The notes: a model not told the origin generated them from the letters alone. Numbered from the stretch's first letter, positions 1-5,054 are shown. The stretch is DNA of 5,054 nucleotides from Nitrospira sp. (GCA_025935475.1 JAICVE010000233.1:1-5054), one strand, 5' to 3'. Made by a program: numbers and translations.

Positions 1-549
1 TCGCATATCAACATCGGGCCACTCAAGGTTCAACAGTTCGCCCTTTCTCGGACCCACCTCATACGCTACGGTCAGCAATCTTCTGAGATGAGGTGCCAGA
101 GTATTTCTAAGCCGTTCCCACTCCTCTGGTGTAACAATTCTGTCCCGTTCGTACTGAGGGTTGGGCTTGGGCACGTGAGCCGCGGGATTCTCGCTGACGA
201 GCCGAAACTGAGGACTCCTGGCAACGTTAAACATATGGACCAGGGTCATGTGATCGTGGTTTACGGTCTGCGTTGATACGGGCACACCAGCATCTTCACG
301 CTTCGATCCACACTGCTTACACACTCGACGTGTAAGAATTTCTGCGCACGGCCTGCAGCTAATGCGTTTGTACTGAACTCGTTGTGCTCGGTACGCTGCA
401 ACATCCTCGGGTCTGATGGAGCCAAGTGCTCTGTCCCCGAAATACCTTTCCACTGCTCCAAAACTTGAAGCCGCGTCGAAATTACTTGTATCGCGAGGGC
501 GCGACCTCGATTTTGTTGGTGCCGGGTGACACGCCTCAATAGGAAACAT
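1..549 (-). CDS. Tyrosine recombinase / phage-type integrase, partial (C-terminus off the left edge), probably truncated at its N-terminus
   Basis: Site-specific DNA strand exchange enzyme of the tyrosine recombinase family. From the ATG at 549, residues 36-57 (YFGDRALGSIRP, then EDVAAYRAQR) match the core-binding domain. Residues ~93-107 (TQTVNHDHMTLVHMF) match its last helices. Residues ~159-178 begin the catalytic domain, with VAYEVGPRKGELLNLEW holding the first catalytic arginine (R168, codon 48-46). The remaining arginine, histidine and tyrosine motifs would lie left of position 1. Between the core-binding helices is an unusual Cys4 insertion (residues 65-80, C-x2-C-x8-C-x2-C). Only about 35 residues precede YFGDRAL, fewer than this domain normally has. 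They coincide with repeat copy A, and the ATG at 549 has no ribosome site (GTG at 570 and 600 are alternatives). I infer the 5' end was lost or replaced, so this may be a pseudogene. The family call is firm; the start is not. Confidence 0.85.
   Translation of the reverse strand, partial: MFPIEACHPAPTKSRSRPRDTSNFDAASSFGAVERYFGDRALGSIRPEDVAAYRAQRVQYKRISCRPCAEILTRRVCKQCGSKREDAGVPVSTQTVNHDHMTLVHMFNVARSPQFRLVSENPAAHVPKPNPQYERDRIVTPEEWERLRNTLAPHLRRLLTVAYEVGPRKGELLNLEWPDVDMR
452..526. repeat. Direct repeat copy A, at the N-terminal end of the integrase
   Basis: About 75 bp that recurs at 2138-2212 in the same orientation. Positions 484-514 are a 31-bp block identical to 2169-2199; the flanks are similar with a few substitutions and single-base indels. 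The block can form two mutually exclusive hairpins: TCGCG (491-495) with CGCGA (500-504), or CGAGG (494-498) with CCTCG (505-509) followed by TTTT. It falls where the integrase reading frame loses its family similarity and just before the Crp-like remnant, so it marks a junction. Its nature (dispersed intergenic repeat, attachment-site relic or shared gene fragment) is not evident. Confidence 0.8.
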
Positions 550-698
550 CAAGGTGACATTTGATTGCACATGATGGACACCAGGTTGGCACCACGCCAC
601 AATTATCTCGAACCATCAATGCCTTGCAGCGGGAGAAGTTGATACCCAATCAGCGGGGCTGGAATAGGCTGGAATGGGCTGGAGTGAGGTGGGCTTGA
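548..698 (+). pseudogene. Remnant of a Crp/Fnr-family regulator, helix-turn-helix region only
   Basis: Translation of 588-644 gives GTTPQLSRTINALQREKLI, close to the Crp/Fnr winged helix-turn-helix consensus (GTTPET.SRTL..L.REGLI) with one residue missing between Q and L. Upstream pieces that fit the same domain lie in the other two frames: IKVTFD at 548-565 and HMMDTRLA just after it. An intact relative would read roughly V.L.LTR.ELA..VGTTP. Each step between frames equals a one-base deletion, so the fragment is decayed and non-functional. There is no cAMP/effector-binding domain; sequence to the left belongs to the integrase on the other strand. The frame ends at TGA 696-698. The similarity is by eye over a short stretch, so moderate confidence only. 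Confidence 0.42.
657..686. repeat. Three tandem copies of a 10-bp unit (GGCTGGAATA-like)
   Basis: GGCTGGAATA, GGCTGGAATG and GGCTGGAGTG follow each other without a gap, and 687-696 may be a worn fourth unit. It overlaps the tail of the Crp-like remnant, so it probably arose by slippage in non-coding DNA. Confidence 0.6.
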
Positions 699-726
699 GC
701 GCAATCGAGCACGGTTCGAGGACTGC

Positions 727-756
727 TTGACGAAGCCGTCTCTCCGTGCCTAGCAT
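727..756 (+). promoter_or_regulatory. Candidate sigma70 promoter for the 168-residue protein gene
   Basis: TTGACG at 727-732 (5 of 6 to the -35 consensus), an 18-bp spacer, and TAGCAT at 751-756 (4 of 6 to the -10). It would give a leader of roughly 265 nt before the start at 1028, longer than usual, so it may be fortuitous. Confidence 0.3.
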
Positions 757-1013
757 AACGCCACGACGTTTCAGCTCCCGCTGACTGTTTCATCTCTCGC
801 GCTTCCGTGCTCGCGCGACGGATCCTCCAGTCTCGGCCGCTCCAACGCCTCCACTGAGAGCGACGCTCTTTCCGAGGCACCCATGAGTCTACTGACTTAT
901 GTGGGGGGCTTGCCAAGTTCCGCAACCCAGATTCGTTTGCCCCTGCTCTGTGCGCCCCACGGCACGATCAATCACGAGCAAGATCAGCATCCTTCAAAGT
1001 CCAGGAAGAGAAG

Positions 1014-1021
1014 AAAGGAGG
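1014..1021 (+). promoter_or_regulatory. Strong Shine-Dalgarno site AAAGGAGG
   Basis: AAAGGAGG ends 6 nt before the ATG at 1028. It decides the start of the exported protein over the in-frame upstream ATG at 899, which has no such site and would bury the signal peptide. Confidence 0.85.
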
Positions 1022-1027
1022 AAAGCT

Positions 1028-1534
1028 ATGCGTCCCATACTTATAAGCATCGTAGTGGCGGCGGTCGTTGCGTGGTCTGGGAGCCTGACGTTTGCCCGTG
1101 AAGCGAGCGACGCTGCGCCTCGCACACACCAACACCTTTTGACGACAGTCGAGAAGGTCGGCTCGGGTTTGGTGTGGTTTAAACCCATAGCTGGATTGGA
1201 ATATCGGACCGTGAGCCTCCACAAGGCCGAACGCATGGGGCTCTACGAGCCGAAGGTCGGGGACGAAGTCTATTTGGTCATCGATGAGGGTAACGAGCTG
1301 ATCGATCTGCACAGGAAAGGCCAGCAGCCTGCAGGACATCGCCTCATCATCGGCAAGCTGACGTATGCGGACCCGTTCTGGGAGTTCATCGAGATCACCG
1401 ATGCTGACGGGAAGCAGACTTTCGCGATGGATGAGGGAACAGGCAGCAAGCTGTCTATGCGGAAGAAAGGCGAACTTGTTCGAGTGGAGTTGAACGAAGA
1501 CAACGAGGTTGTCGATATCTTCTCGACCCACTGA
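1028..1534 (+). CDS. Small exported protein of unknown function with an internal duplication
   Basis: 168 residues, start fixed by AAAGGAGG 6 nt upstream. Residues 1-23 form a Sec signal peptide: MRP, a hydrophobic core from ILISIVVAAVVAW, then a signal peptidase I-type end at LTFA before R24. The mature ~145 residues should be periplasmic or exported. No cysteine and no lipobox are present. The chain appears to be two related halves: residues 78-95 (G-D-E-V...N-E-L-I-D) align with 148-165 (G-E-L-V...N-E-V-V-D) without a gap, offset by 70 residues. Each half has alternating hydrophobic and charged residues typical of beta-strands. I recognise no catalytic motif; ligand binding or a structural periplasmic role are open guesses. 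It stands alone, converging on the minus-strand gene at 1704-2006, with 169 bp between their ends and no convincing terminator. Confidence 0.88.
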   Translation: MRPILISIVVAAVVAWSGSLTFAREASDAAPRTHQHLLTTVEKVGSGLVWFKPIAGLEYRTVSLHKAERMGLYEPKVGDEVYLVIDEGNELIDLHRKGQQPAGHRLIIGKLTYADPFWEFIEITDADGKQTFAMDEGTGSKLSMRKKGELVRVELNEDNEVVDIFSTH

Positions 1535-1703
1535 AGGCGGCTGTCGAAATGCAGGAAGGGGCCTTTTGAGAGGGATGGCCGGCTTCAGAGAAGGAGAAGA
1601 GACCGGAACGACTCGTGGTTTCGTTTGGATGGATGCGTCGTGGCAGGAGGCCGCTGGCCGAAGGCTTGCCGCGCGTCCGCTCGTCCTTGCTGCGCGCACC
1701 GTC

Positions 1704-2006
1704 TCAGCCGTCGTCGGTCCGTCGTGACACACCGCACGAGTGCTCTTCACTGCGTGGCGCAATGACCAAGATTCTGACTGCCTCGCGCACGCGTGCTTGT
1801 GCGGGTGCGGCCAGCACGGACATGGTACGATTGAAGCGCAGGTTGACGTCGAAGAGGGCGCGCTTCAGTGCAGGGCTGTACTGGCGCGTCGCCCACCAGG
1901 CCAGCGCGCGAATGGGCCGGCTCACCCCCTGGCTGATCGGATCGCCGCCATCCAGCCTACTCTCGGCCCAGGGTGCGGCCGCCGTGATTGGGATGCGTTC
2001 ATCCAT
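1704..2006 (-). CDS. Hypothetical 100-residue cytoplasmic protein
   Basis: I do not recognise the family. Several signals say it is real. There is GGAGGG at 2014-2019, 7 nt before ATG 2006. A perfect -35 TTGACA and a 17-bp-spaced -10-like hexamer lie just upstream. Codons through the centre (roughly residues 35-80) end almost always in G or C. The protein starts MDERIPITAAAPWAE and has a probably helical, basic middle (RPIRALAWWATRQYSPALKR, then ALFDVNLRFNRTMSVL). It ends with a short polar tail (SEEHSCGVSRRTDDG). There is no signal peptide or membrane segment. The polar tail is less gene-like than the core, so a late frameshift or truncation of a longer protein is possible. It is convergent with the exported-protein gene and divergent from the dehydrogenase. 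Two larger plus-strand frames cover the same DNA but lack ribosome sites. Confidence 0.62.
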   Translation of the reverse strand: MDERIPITAAAPWAESRLDGGDPISQGVSRPIRALAWWATRQYSPALKRALFDVNLRFNRTMSVLAAPAQARVREAVRILVIAPRSEEHSCGVSRRTDDG

Positions 2007-2013
2007 GAGTCGA

Positions 2014-2019
2014 CCCTCC
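2014..2019 (-). promoter_or_regulatory. Shine-Dalgarno site GGAGGG of the 100-residue protein
   Basis: Reads GGAGGG on the minus strand, 7 nt before ATG 2006. It selects this start over the in-frame ATG at 2060, which overlaps the -35 box and has no ribosome site. Confidence 0.65.
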
Positions 2020-2031
2020 GAACAGTCGAAT

Positions 2032-2060
2032 ATCAAATCGACATTGCATGCAGATGTCAA
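2032..2060 (-). promoter_or_regulatory. Sigma70-like promoter of the 100-residue protein
   Basis: On the minus strand, TTGACA (2060-2055, perfect -35), a 17-bp spacer and TTTGAT (2037-2032, 4 of 6 for the -10). Transcription would start near 2025, giving a short leader of about 20 nt that contains the ribosome site. The -10 lacks the conserved second A, so strength is uncertain. Confidence 0.5.
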
Positions 2061-2137
2061 CCCCGCTGCCAGCCCTTGCTAGGAACCGCTTCCCGTCATC
2101 CGGCGAGGACCACGATCAGCTTCGTGCTACCCCCTCG

Positions 2138-2212
2138 ACTGCATCGAAAGTTTGTGCCACGTCAAATCACTTGTATCGCGAGGGCGCGACCTCGATTTTT
2201 TTGGGTGCCGGG
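2138..2212. repeat. Direct repeat copy B, between the 100-residue gene and the dehydrogenase
   Basis: Second copy of the ~75-bp repeat at 452-526, same orientation, about 1.69 kb apart. It includes the 31-bp identical block at 2169-2199. Read on the minus strand, both copies also encode the same short peptide end (KIEVAPSRYK then a stop: TAA in A, TGA in B). Beyond that, FDVAQTFDAVE in B parallels FDAASSFGAVE in A, where it forms the start of the integrase frame. That pattern hints at a shared coding ancestor rather than chance. Confidence 0.8.
2179..2202 (+). terminator. Terminator-like hairpin with T-tract inside repeat copy B
   Basis: CGAGG (2179-2183), a 6-nt loop and CCTCG (2190-2194), then A and seven Ts (2196-2202). 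The form is that of an intrinsic terminator for the plus strand, but the stem is only 5 bp. The nearest plus-strand gene ends 645 bp earlier, so it may merely be part of the repeat. Confidence 0.35.
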
Positions 2213-2250
2213 GGATGAACCAGGTGCGTAGCCTCACCGGGCAGTGTAGA

Positions 2251-2280
2251 TTGGGGGCTGGCTCAATGAGCAGCTTATTT
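2251..2280 (+). promoter_or_regulatory. Dyad and weak promoter-like boxes upstream of the dehydrogenase
   Basis: GCTCA-A-TGAGC (2261-2271) is a perfect 5+1+5 dyad. It extends with one bulged G to GCT (2257-2259) and AGC (2272-2274). The dyad exactly fills the 18 bp between TTGGGG (2251-2256) and TTATTT (2275-2280), which could serve as weak -35 and -10 boxes. This suggests an operator in a promoter spacer, but the boxes are poor matches. Confidence 0.3.
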
Positions 2281-2309
2281 CGTGATGACTCTTAATGGAA
2301 GTGCCGTTG

Positions 2310-3098
2310 ATGGAACGCTGGCGCGGCAAATGGGCGCTCATTACTGGAGCCAGCGCGGGGATTGGCTTGGCGCTGGCTGCACAGTTGGCCGCAAGCGGTA
2401 CGAATCTGATCCTGACTGCCAGGCGCCGCGAGCGTCTGGAGACGCTTGCGGCGAGGCTTTCGCAGCAGCATGGTGTTCGCATCGAAGTCTTTCCAGCTGA
2501 TCTGACGCTACCCATCACCCCTGAGCAGCTGTTCGCGTTTACCGAAAACCAGCGCATCGTCGTGGATTTGTTAGTGAACAATGCTGGCTTTGGAACGTAT
2601 GGACGATTCGACACTTGCGACCATAGACGGCAATTGGCCATGGTACAGGTCAATGTTGCAGCGGTCGTTGCGTTGACGCATTTGTATCTGCCGAAGATGA
2701 TCGAGCGCCGAACTGGTGACATCTTAATAGTCTCTTCGACGGCAGCCTTTCAGGCCCTGCCCTACCTCGCGACCTACGCAGCTACGAAGGCGTTCGACCT
2801 GTTGCTTGCCGAGGCGTTGGCCGAGGAAGTGCGAGGCAAAGGCATACGCGTTTGTGCGCTTTGCCCCGGACCCACCGCCACGGAATTTCAGGCAGTCGCA
2901 GGCGAGCCAGCTCGACTCTACCACTACGGCACCGAGAGCGCTGACAAGGTGGCTCGCGTCGGATTGAAGGCACTCGCACGCGGAAGGACCTACGCCATCC
3001 CGGGGATCGGCCGCTATCTGGGCGCACACGTGCAGCGGCTCGCCCCGCGTCAATTCGTGACCCGCACGGCTGCGAAAGTTCTCCGTCCTCCCGCCTGA
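2310..3098 (+). CDS. Short-chain dehydrogenase/reductase, classical NADP-type (YqjQ/DltE-like)
   Basis: 262 residues, complete, cytoplasmic NAD(P)(H)-dependent oxidoreductase of the classical SDR family; the substrate cannot be told. The Rossmann cofactor motif TGASAGIG is at residues 12-19. ARRR at 37-40, after beta-2, favours NADP(H) over NAD. ADL at 63-65 and NNAG at 90-93 follow. The catalytic tetrad is complete: N115, S143, Y156 and K160 (YAATK). CPGPTATEF after beta-6 fits the substrate-loop region. The tail (AIPGIGRYLGAHVQRLAPR and beyond) resembles the DltE/COG0300 branch, whose members often have unassigned substrates. I chose ATG 2310 because GGAAG lies 8 nt upstream and the Rossmann motif then sits at the usual distance. 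ATG 2295, five codons earlier, lacks a ribosome site but cannot be excluded. No partner gene is adjacent. Confidence 0.95.
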   Translation: MERWRGKWALITGASAGIGLALAAQLAASGTNLILTARRRERLETLAARLSQQHGVRIEVFPADLTLPITPEQLFAFTENQRIVVDLLVNNAGFGTYGRFDTCDHRRQLAMVQVNVAAVVALTHLYLPKMIERRTGDILIVSSTAAFQALPYLATYAATKAFDLLLAEALAEEVRGKGIRVCALCPGPTATEFQAVAGEPARLYHYGTESADKVARVGLKALARGRTYAIPGIGRYLGAHVQRLAPRQFVTRTAAKVLRPPA

Positions 3099-3286
3099 CT
3101 CGCCTTAACGCTGACACCGGCAACCTTTTTTACTGGGAATATTTTTGATGTGACGACATCGCAACATAACATGCCATGCCCTCCGCCACTCCCCGCCCAT
3201 ATCAAGCCTCCCCCCGGTCAGGTGTTATTACGGTGTTACTGGAACCAACAAATTGAGATGAAAGTAGATCAAGTGGGGCAAAGTGA

Positions 3287-3418
3287 GGGGAGTTGGCTTG
3301 CCGTGATTTGCTTGAAATTAGAGAAGAAGCTCCACTCGTCTCCGAGCAGTCAACATCCCAGCATACGGATGAATTGTTCGAAGAGGCGGACCATCCTCAG
3401 CAGAAAAACAATCCATAA
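3287..3418 (+). pseudogene. Possible 3' end of a lost gene
   Basis: After a TGA at 3284-3286 the frame reads 43 codons with protein-like acidic composition (for example ELACRDLLEIREEAPLVSEQ, later DELFEEADHPQQKNNP) and ends at TAA 3416-3418. There is no start codon with a ribosome site, so it would be only a remnant. Chance is a real alternative at this length. Confidence 0.2.
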
Positions 3419-3430
3419 TTACACGTAATT
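3417..3430. promoter_or_regulatory. Palindrome AATTAC-AC-GTAATT, operator-like
   Basis: Perfect 6+2+6 inverted repeat, 38 bp upstream of the -35 box of the hemagglutinin-type gene. That position would suit an activator, or an upstream operator bound by a dimeric regulator. No T-tract follows, so it is not a terminator. Confidence 0.35.
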
Positions 3431-3467
3431 TATTACACCTCCATTCGGCCCTATTGTTTCCACCCTA

Positions 3468-3496
3468 TTGCTTTGCTTGCAACGCATTCATAAAAT
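3468..3496 (+). promoter_or_regulatory. Sigma70 promoter candidate of the hemagglutinin-type gene
   Basis: TTGCTT (3468-3473), a 17-bp spacer and TAAAAT (3491-3496, 5 of 6 to TATAAT). Transcription would start near 3503, giving a leader of about 46 nt to the GTG at 3549. Confidence 0.45.
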
Positions 3497-3548
3497 TGGC
3501 CTCCTCACAGCTCTCATCGATAGGCTATGCGCCTCAGATATTTGCGGG

Positions 3549-5054
3549 GTGAACGCATCTATTCCAAGAAGAAGAGGTTCGTCATTTAATGCGGAACGGA
3601 TTCGATTGATCATCTGTCTTTTATTCGTTTTCTCCGTTCTGTTATTCGGTTACCGGACCATTCCGGTGCAGGCGGCTTCGCCCATTACCTCGTCGGGGCT
3701 TAATACACAGGTCAGCCTACCCTCCACGCTTCCCTCGGGCAAAGTGCAATACGACATCACCGGCGGAACTCGGCCTGTTGGTGGAACAAATCTGTTTCAC
3801 AGCTTCGGGGACTTCAATGTTCCCCACAACAACATTGCGAACTTTCTCAATGCCTCAGGTTTCGCCACCTCAAATATCCTCGGTCGCGTCACCGGAGGAA
3901 ACATCTCCAACATCTTAGGAGCGATCCAAACCACGGGATTCGGGAACGCCAATCTGTTCCTGATAAATCCCGCCGGATTCTTGTTCGGTCCGAACGCCAC
4001 GGTGAACGTCGGTGGGATGGTGAGCTTCACCTCGGCTGATTACCTTCGACTCGCTGACGGGGTCCGGTTCAACGCGGCGCCGAATGCAGCGGCAGATGCG
4101 CTTTTGACTGCTGCGCCGGTTGCCGCCTTCGGCTTCCTCGGCTCAAACCCGGGGGCCCTTACGGTTCAAGGGAGTCAATTGACGGTAACGGAAGGAACCG
4201 GAATTTCGCTGGTGGGGGGAAATATTACGATTCAGTCCGGCACACTCGACAATGGAACGGTCCAGCCAGCACGGCTATCGGCTCCAGGTGGGCAGATCAA
4301 TCTGGCAAGCGTCGCATCACCAGGGGAGCTCTCCGCCGTTGACTTCACGGCGTTCTCAGGTATGACGATGGGCAACATTTCTCTCTCACAAGGAGCGAGC
4401 CTTGAGACTAGCGCTGATACAGCCGGGCGAATTTCTATTCGTGGAGGCCAGCTCATGATGGACGATGCTTCCATCAAGGTGATTAGCATGAACGGACCGG
4501 GTGGCGGCATCGACTCACCAAACAGCTCCCCCACGATATCCATCACAGCAGAGACGGTCGCACTCAGGAATGGAGCGCTCATCACAGCAGACAGTTACGG
4601 GAAAGCGGCGGCTGGCGACATCACACTGAATGTCGATACGCTCACCACGCAAGCCGGAGTCAATCGCCTTCCGCTCAATCCAACCAACAACTTTAATTTC
4701 GCTGGCAACTTCATTGCTAGCGACAGCAGAAGCACGGATGCTGGAGGCGGTCCTGCCGGGAACATCACCATCCAAGGTGTCGGGGGACCTGGAACTGCGG
4801 CGGCAAGCGTCCTCCTGAAAGATTCTACTATCAGCTCAAGAATTTTTGGCGGCACGACGACAACACGACCATCGGCGATCACCATTACCGCCGATTCTGT
4901 AGTGCTGGCCAATGAGGGATTGCCTGCTGGTGGACGTGCCGCAACCATAGTAGCGAATACCCTTGGCACCGCACCCGGAGGGCACGTTGCATTCAATGTG
5001 AACACGTTGCGCAGCAATGTGAATCCCGACGAAACGCCGATTGCGGGAGCCCAA
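3549..5054 (+). CDS. Filamentous hemagglutinin-type exoprotein (TpsA, two-partner secretion), 5' part; continues beyond the window
   Basis: 502 residues visible, open to the right edge. Large surface or secreted beta-helix protein exported through Sec and then an outer-membrane TpsB pore (type Vb secretion); usual roles are adhesion or contact. From GTG 3549, residues 1-42 form a long signal region: a basic stretch (PRRRG, R17, R19), a hydrophobic core at 20-35 and a VQA/A cleavage site at 42. The TPS domain follows (~46-280), with FHSFGDFNV (83-91), INPAGFLFGPNATVNVGG (139-156) and FTSAD (160-164), which are hallmark motifs. APGGQINL (245-252) also fits. After that come glycine/serine/threonine-rich strand repeats (GNITI, GDITL, AITIT) as in a right-handed beta-helix. 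No ATG in this frame precedes the signal. The GTG lacks a ribosome site and TTG 3606 is the alternative, but it would remove the basic n-region. No tpsB is in view. Confidence 0.9.
   Translation, partial: MNASIPRRRGSSFNAERIRLIICLLFVFSVLLFGYRTIPVQAASPITSSGLNTQVSLPSTLPSGKVQYDITGGTRPVGGTNLFHSFGDFNVPHNNIANFLNASGFATSNILGRVTGGNISNILGAIQTTGFGNANLFLINPAGFLFGPNATVNVGGMVSFTSADYLRLADGVRFNAAPNAAADALLTAAPVAAFGFLGSNPGALTVQGSQLTVTEGTGISLVGGNITIQSGTLDNGTVQPARLSAPGGQINLASVASPGELSAVDFTAFSGMTMGNISLSQGASLETSADTAGRISIRGGQLMMDDASIKVISMNGPGGGIDSPNSSPTISITAETVALRNGALITADSYGKAAAGDITLNVDTLTTQAGVNRLPLNPTNNFNFAGNFIASDSRSTDAGGGPAGNITIQGVGGPGTAAASVLLKDSTISSRIFGGTTTTRPSAITITADSVVLANEGLPAGGRAATIVANTLGTAPGGHVAFNVNTLRSNVNPDETPIAGAQ

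Larger units (their letters stand above)
699..1027. other. Non-coding leader region before the exported-protein gene
   Basis: No credible gene on either strand: the open frames here lack ribosome sites and recognisable motifs. What can be pointed to is one sigma70-like promoter candidate (727-756) and the ribosome site at its right end. The ~270 nt between that promoter and the start codon form a long potential leader in which I saw no terminator or known riboswitch. Confidence 0.5.
3099..3548. other. AT-richer intergenic region upstream of the hemagglutinin-type gene
   Basis: About 450 bp without a convincing gene. It holds an 11-bp tandem pair (GGTGTTATTAC at 3221-3231, GGTGTTACTGG at 3232-3242), a possible coding remnant (3287-3418), a 14-bp palindrome (3417-3430) and a promoter candidate (3468-3496). 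A GTG-started frame at 3150-3428 has no ribosome site and low-complexity composition, and I do not count it as a gene. No clear terminator follows the dehydrogenase. Confidence 0.6.

Noticed and set aside
650..925. Minus-strand open frame of 91 codons
   Set aside because: Arg/Ser/Trp-rich translation across tandem repeats, with no motif and no convincing ribosome site.
1556..1576. AAGGGGCCTTTT as a possible terminator between the convergent genes
   Set aside because: The pairing AAGG/CCTT leaves only two loop bases and the T-run is short, so it cannot form a stable terminator hairpin.
968..1762. Long open frame on the minus strand (264 codons)
   Set aside because: It is antisense to the exported-protein gene, which has a perfect ribosome site, a signal peptide and a duplicated domain; the minus frame has no ribosome site or recognisable motif.
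452..2212. CRISPR array or integron attC interpretation of the repeats
   Set aside because: Only two copies 1.69 kb apart with genes between, no regular spacers, and no attC core (GTTRRRY) or attC-like fold.
1615..2231. Two overlapping plus-strand open frames (to 2082 and 2231)
   Set aside because: They run opposite the 100-residue gene, lack ribosome sites and have shadow-like composition (Arg/Ser/Ala- or Cys/His/Pro-rich).
3150..3428. Plus-strand open frame starting with GTG, 92 codons
   Set aside because: No ribosome site, proline-rich then polar low-complexity translation, no family resemblance.
3797..5054. Several minus-strand open frames (3797-4030, 4232-4585, 4515-4775, 4595-5017, 4836-5054)
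   Set aside because: All are antisense shadows of the well-supported TpsA frame, whose repetitive Gly/Thr/Ala codons keep the reverse frames open.

Overview
The window looks like bacterial chromosome from a Gram-negative organism. The evidence is an exported beta-helical two-partner-secretion protein with a Sec signal, strong Shine-Dalgarno sites and sigma70-like promoters. The overall look (hemagglutinin-type TpsA, small exported orphan protein, NADP-type SDR, degenerate integrase) reminds me of Nitrospira/Nitrospirota, but that is an impression from memory and the sequence does not prove it.

Left part (1-700): an accessory, worn region. A tyrosine recombinase/integrase lies on the minus strand and runs off the left edge. 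It carries a four-cysteine insertion and its N-terminus appears to be missing or replaced. Where it should begin there is a ~75-bp repeat (copy A, 452-526). Next to it is a frameshifted plus-strand fragment resembling the DNA-binding helix-turn-helix of a Crp/Fnr regulator.

Middle (700-2310): a gene for a 168-residue exported protein of unknown function (1028-1534, plus). Its ideal ribosome site follows a ~330-bp leader region with one candidate promoter. Converging on it is a small unknown gene of 100 residues (1704-2006, minus) with a consensus -35 box and a strong ribosome site. Copy B of the repeat (2138-2212) lies upstream of that gene, so the two copies bracket the two unknown genes in direct orientation.

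Right part (2310-5054): a complete NADP-type short-chain dehydrogenase (2310-3098). A ~450-bp AT-richer intergenic stretch follows, with an operator-like palindrome and a good sigma70 promoter candidate. The 5' end of a large filamentous-hemagglutinin-type TpsA exoprotein (3549 to beyond 5054) comes last.

The genes do not form one evident operon or pathway. The integrase, the Crp fragment and the paired repeats suggest a rearranged insertion region on the left, beside more ordinary chromosomal genes on the right. Both large genes at the edges are open to the window ends, so their missing parts cannot be judged.
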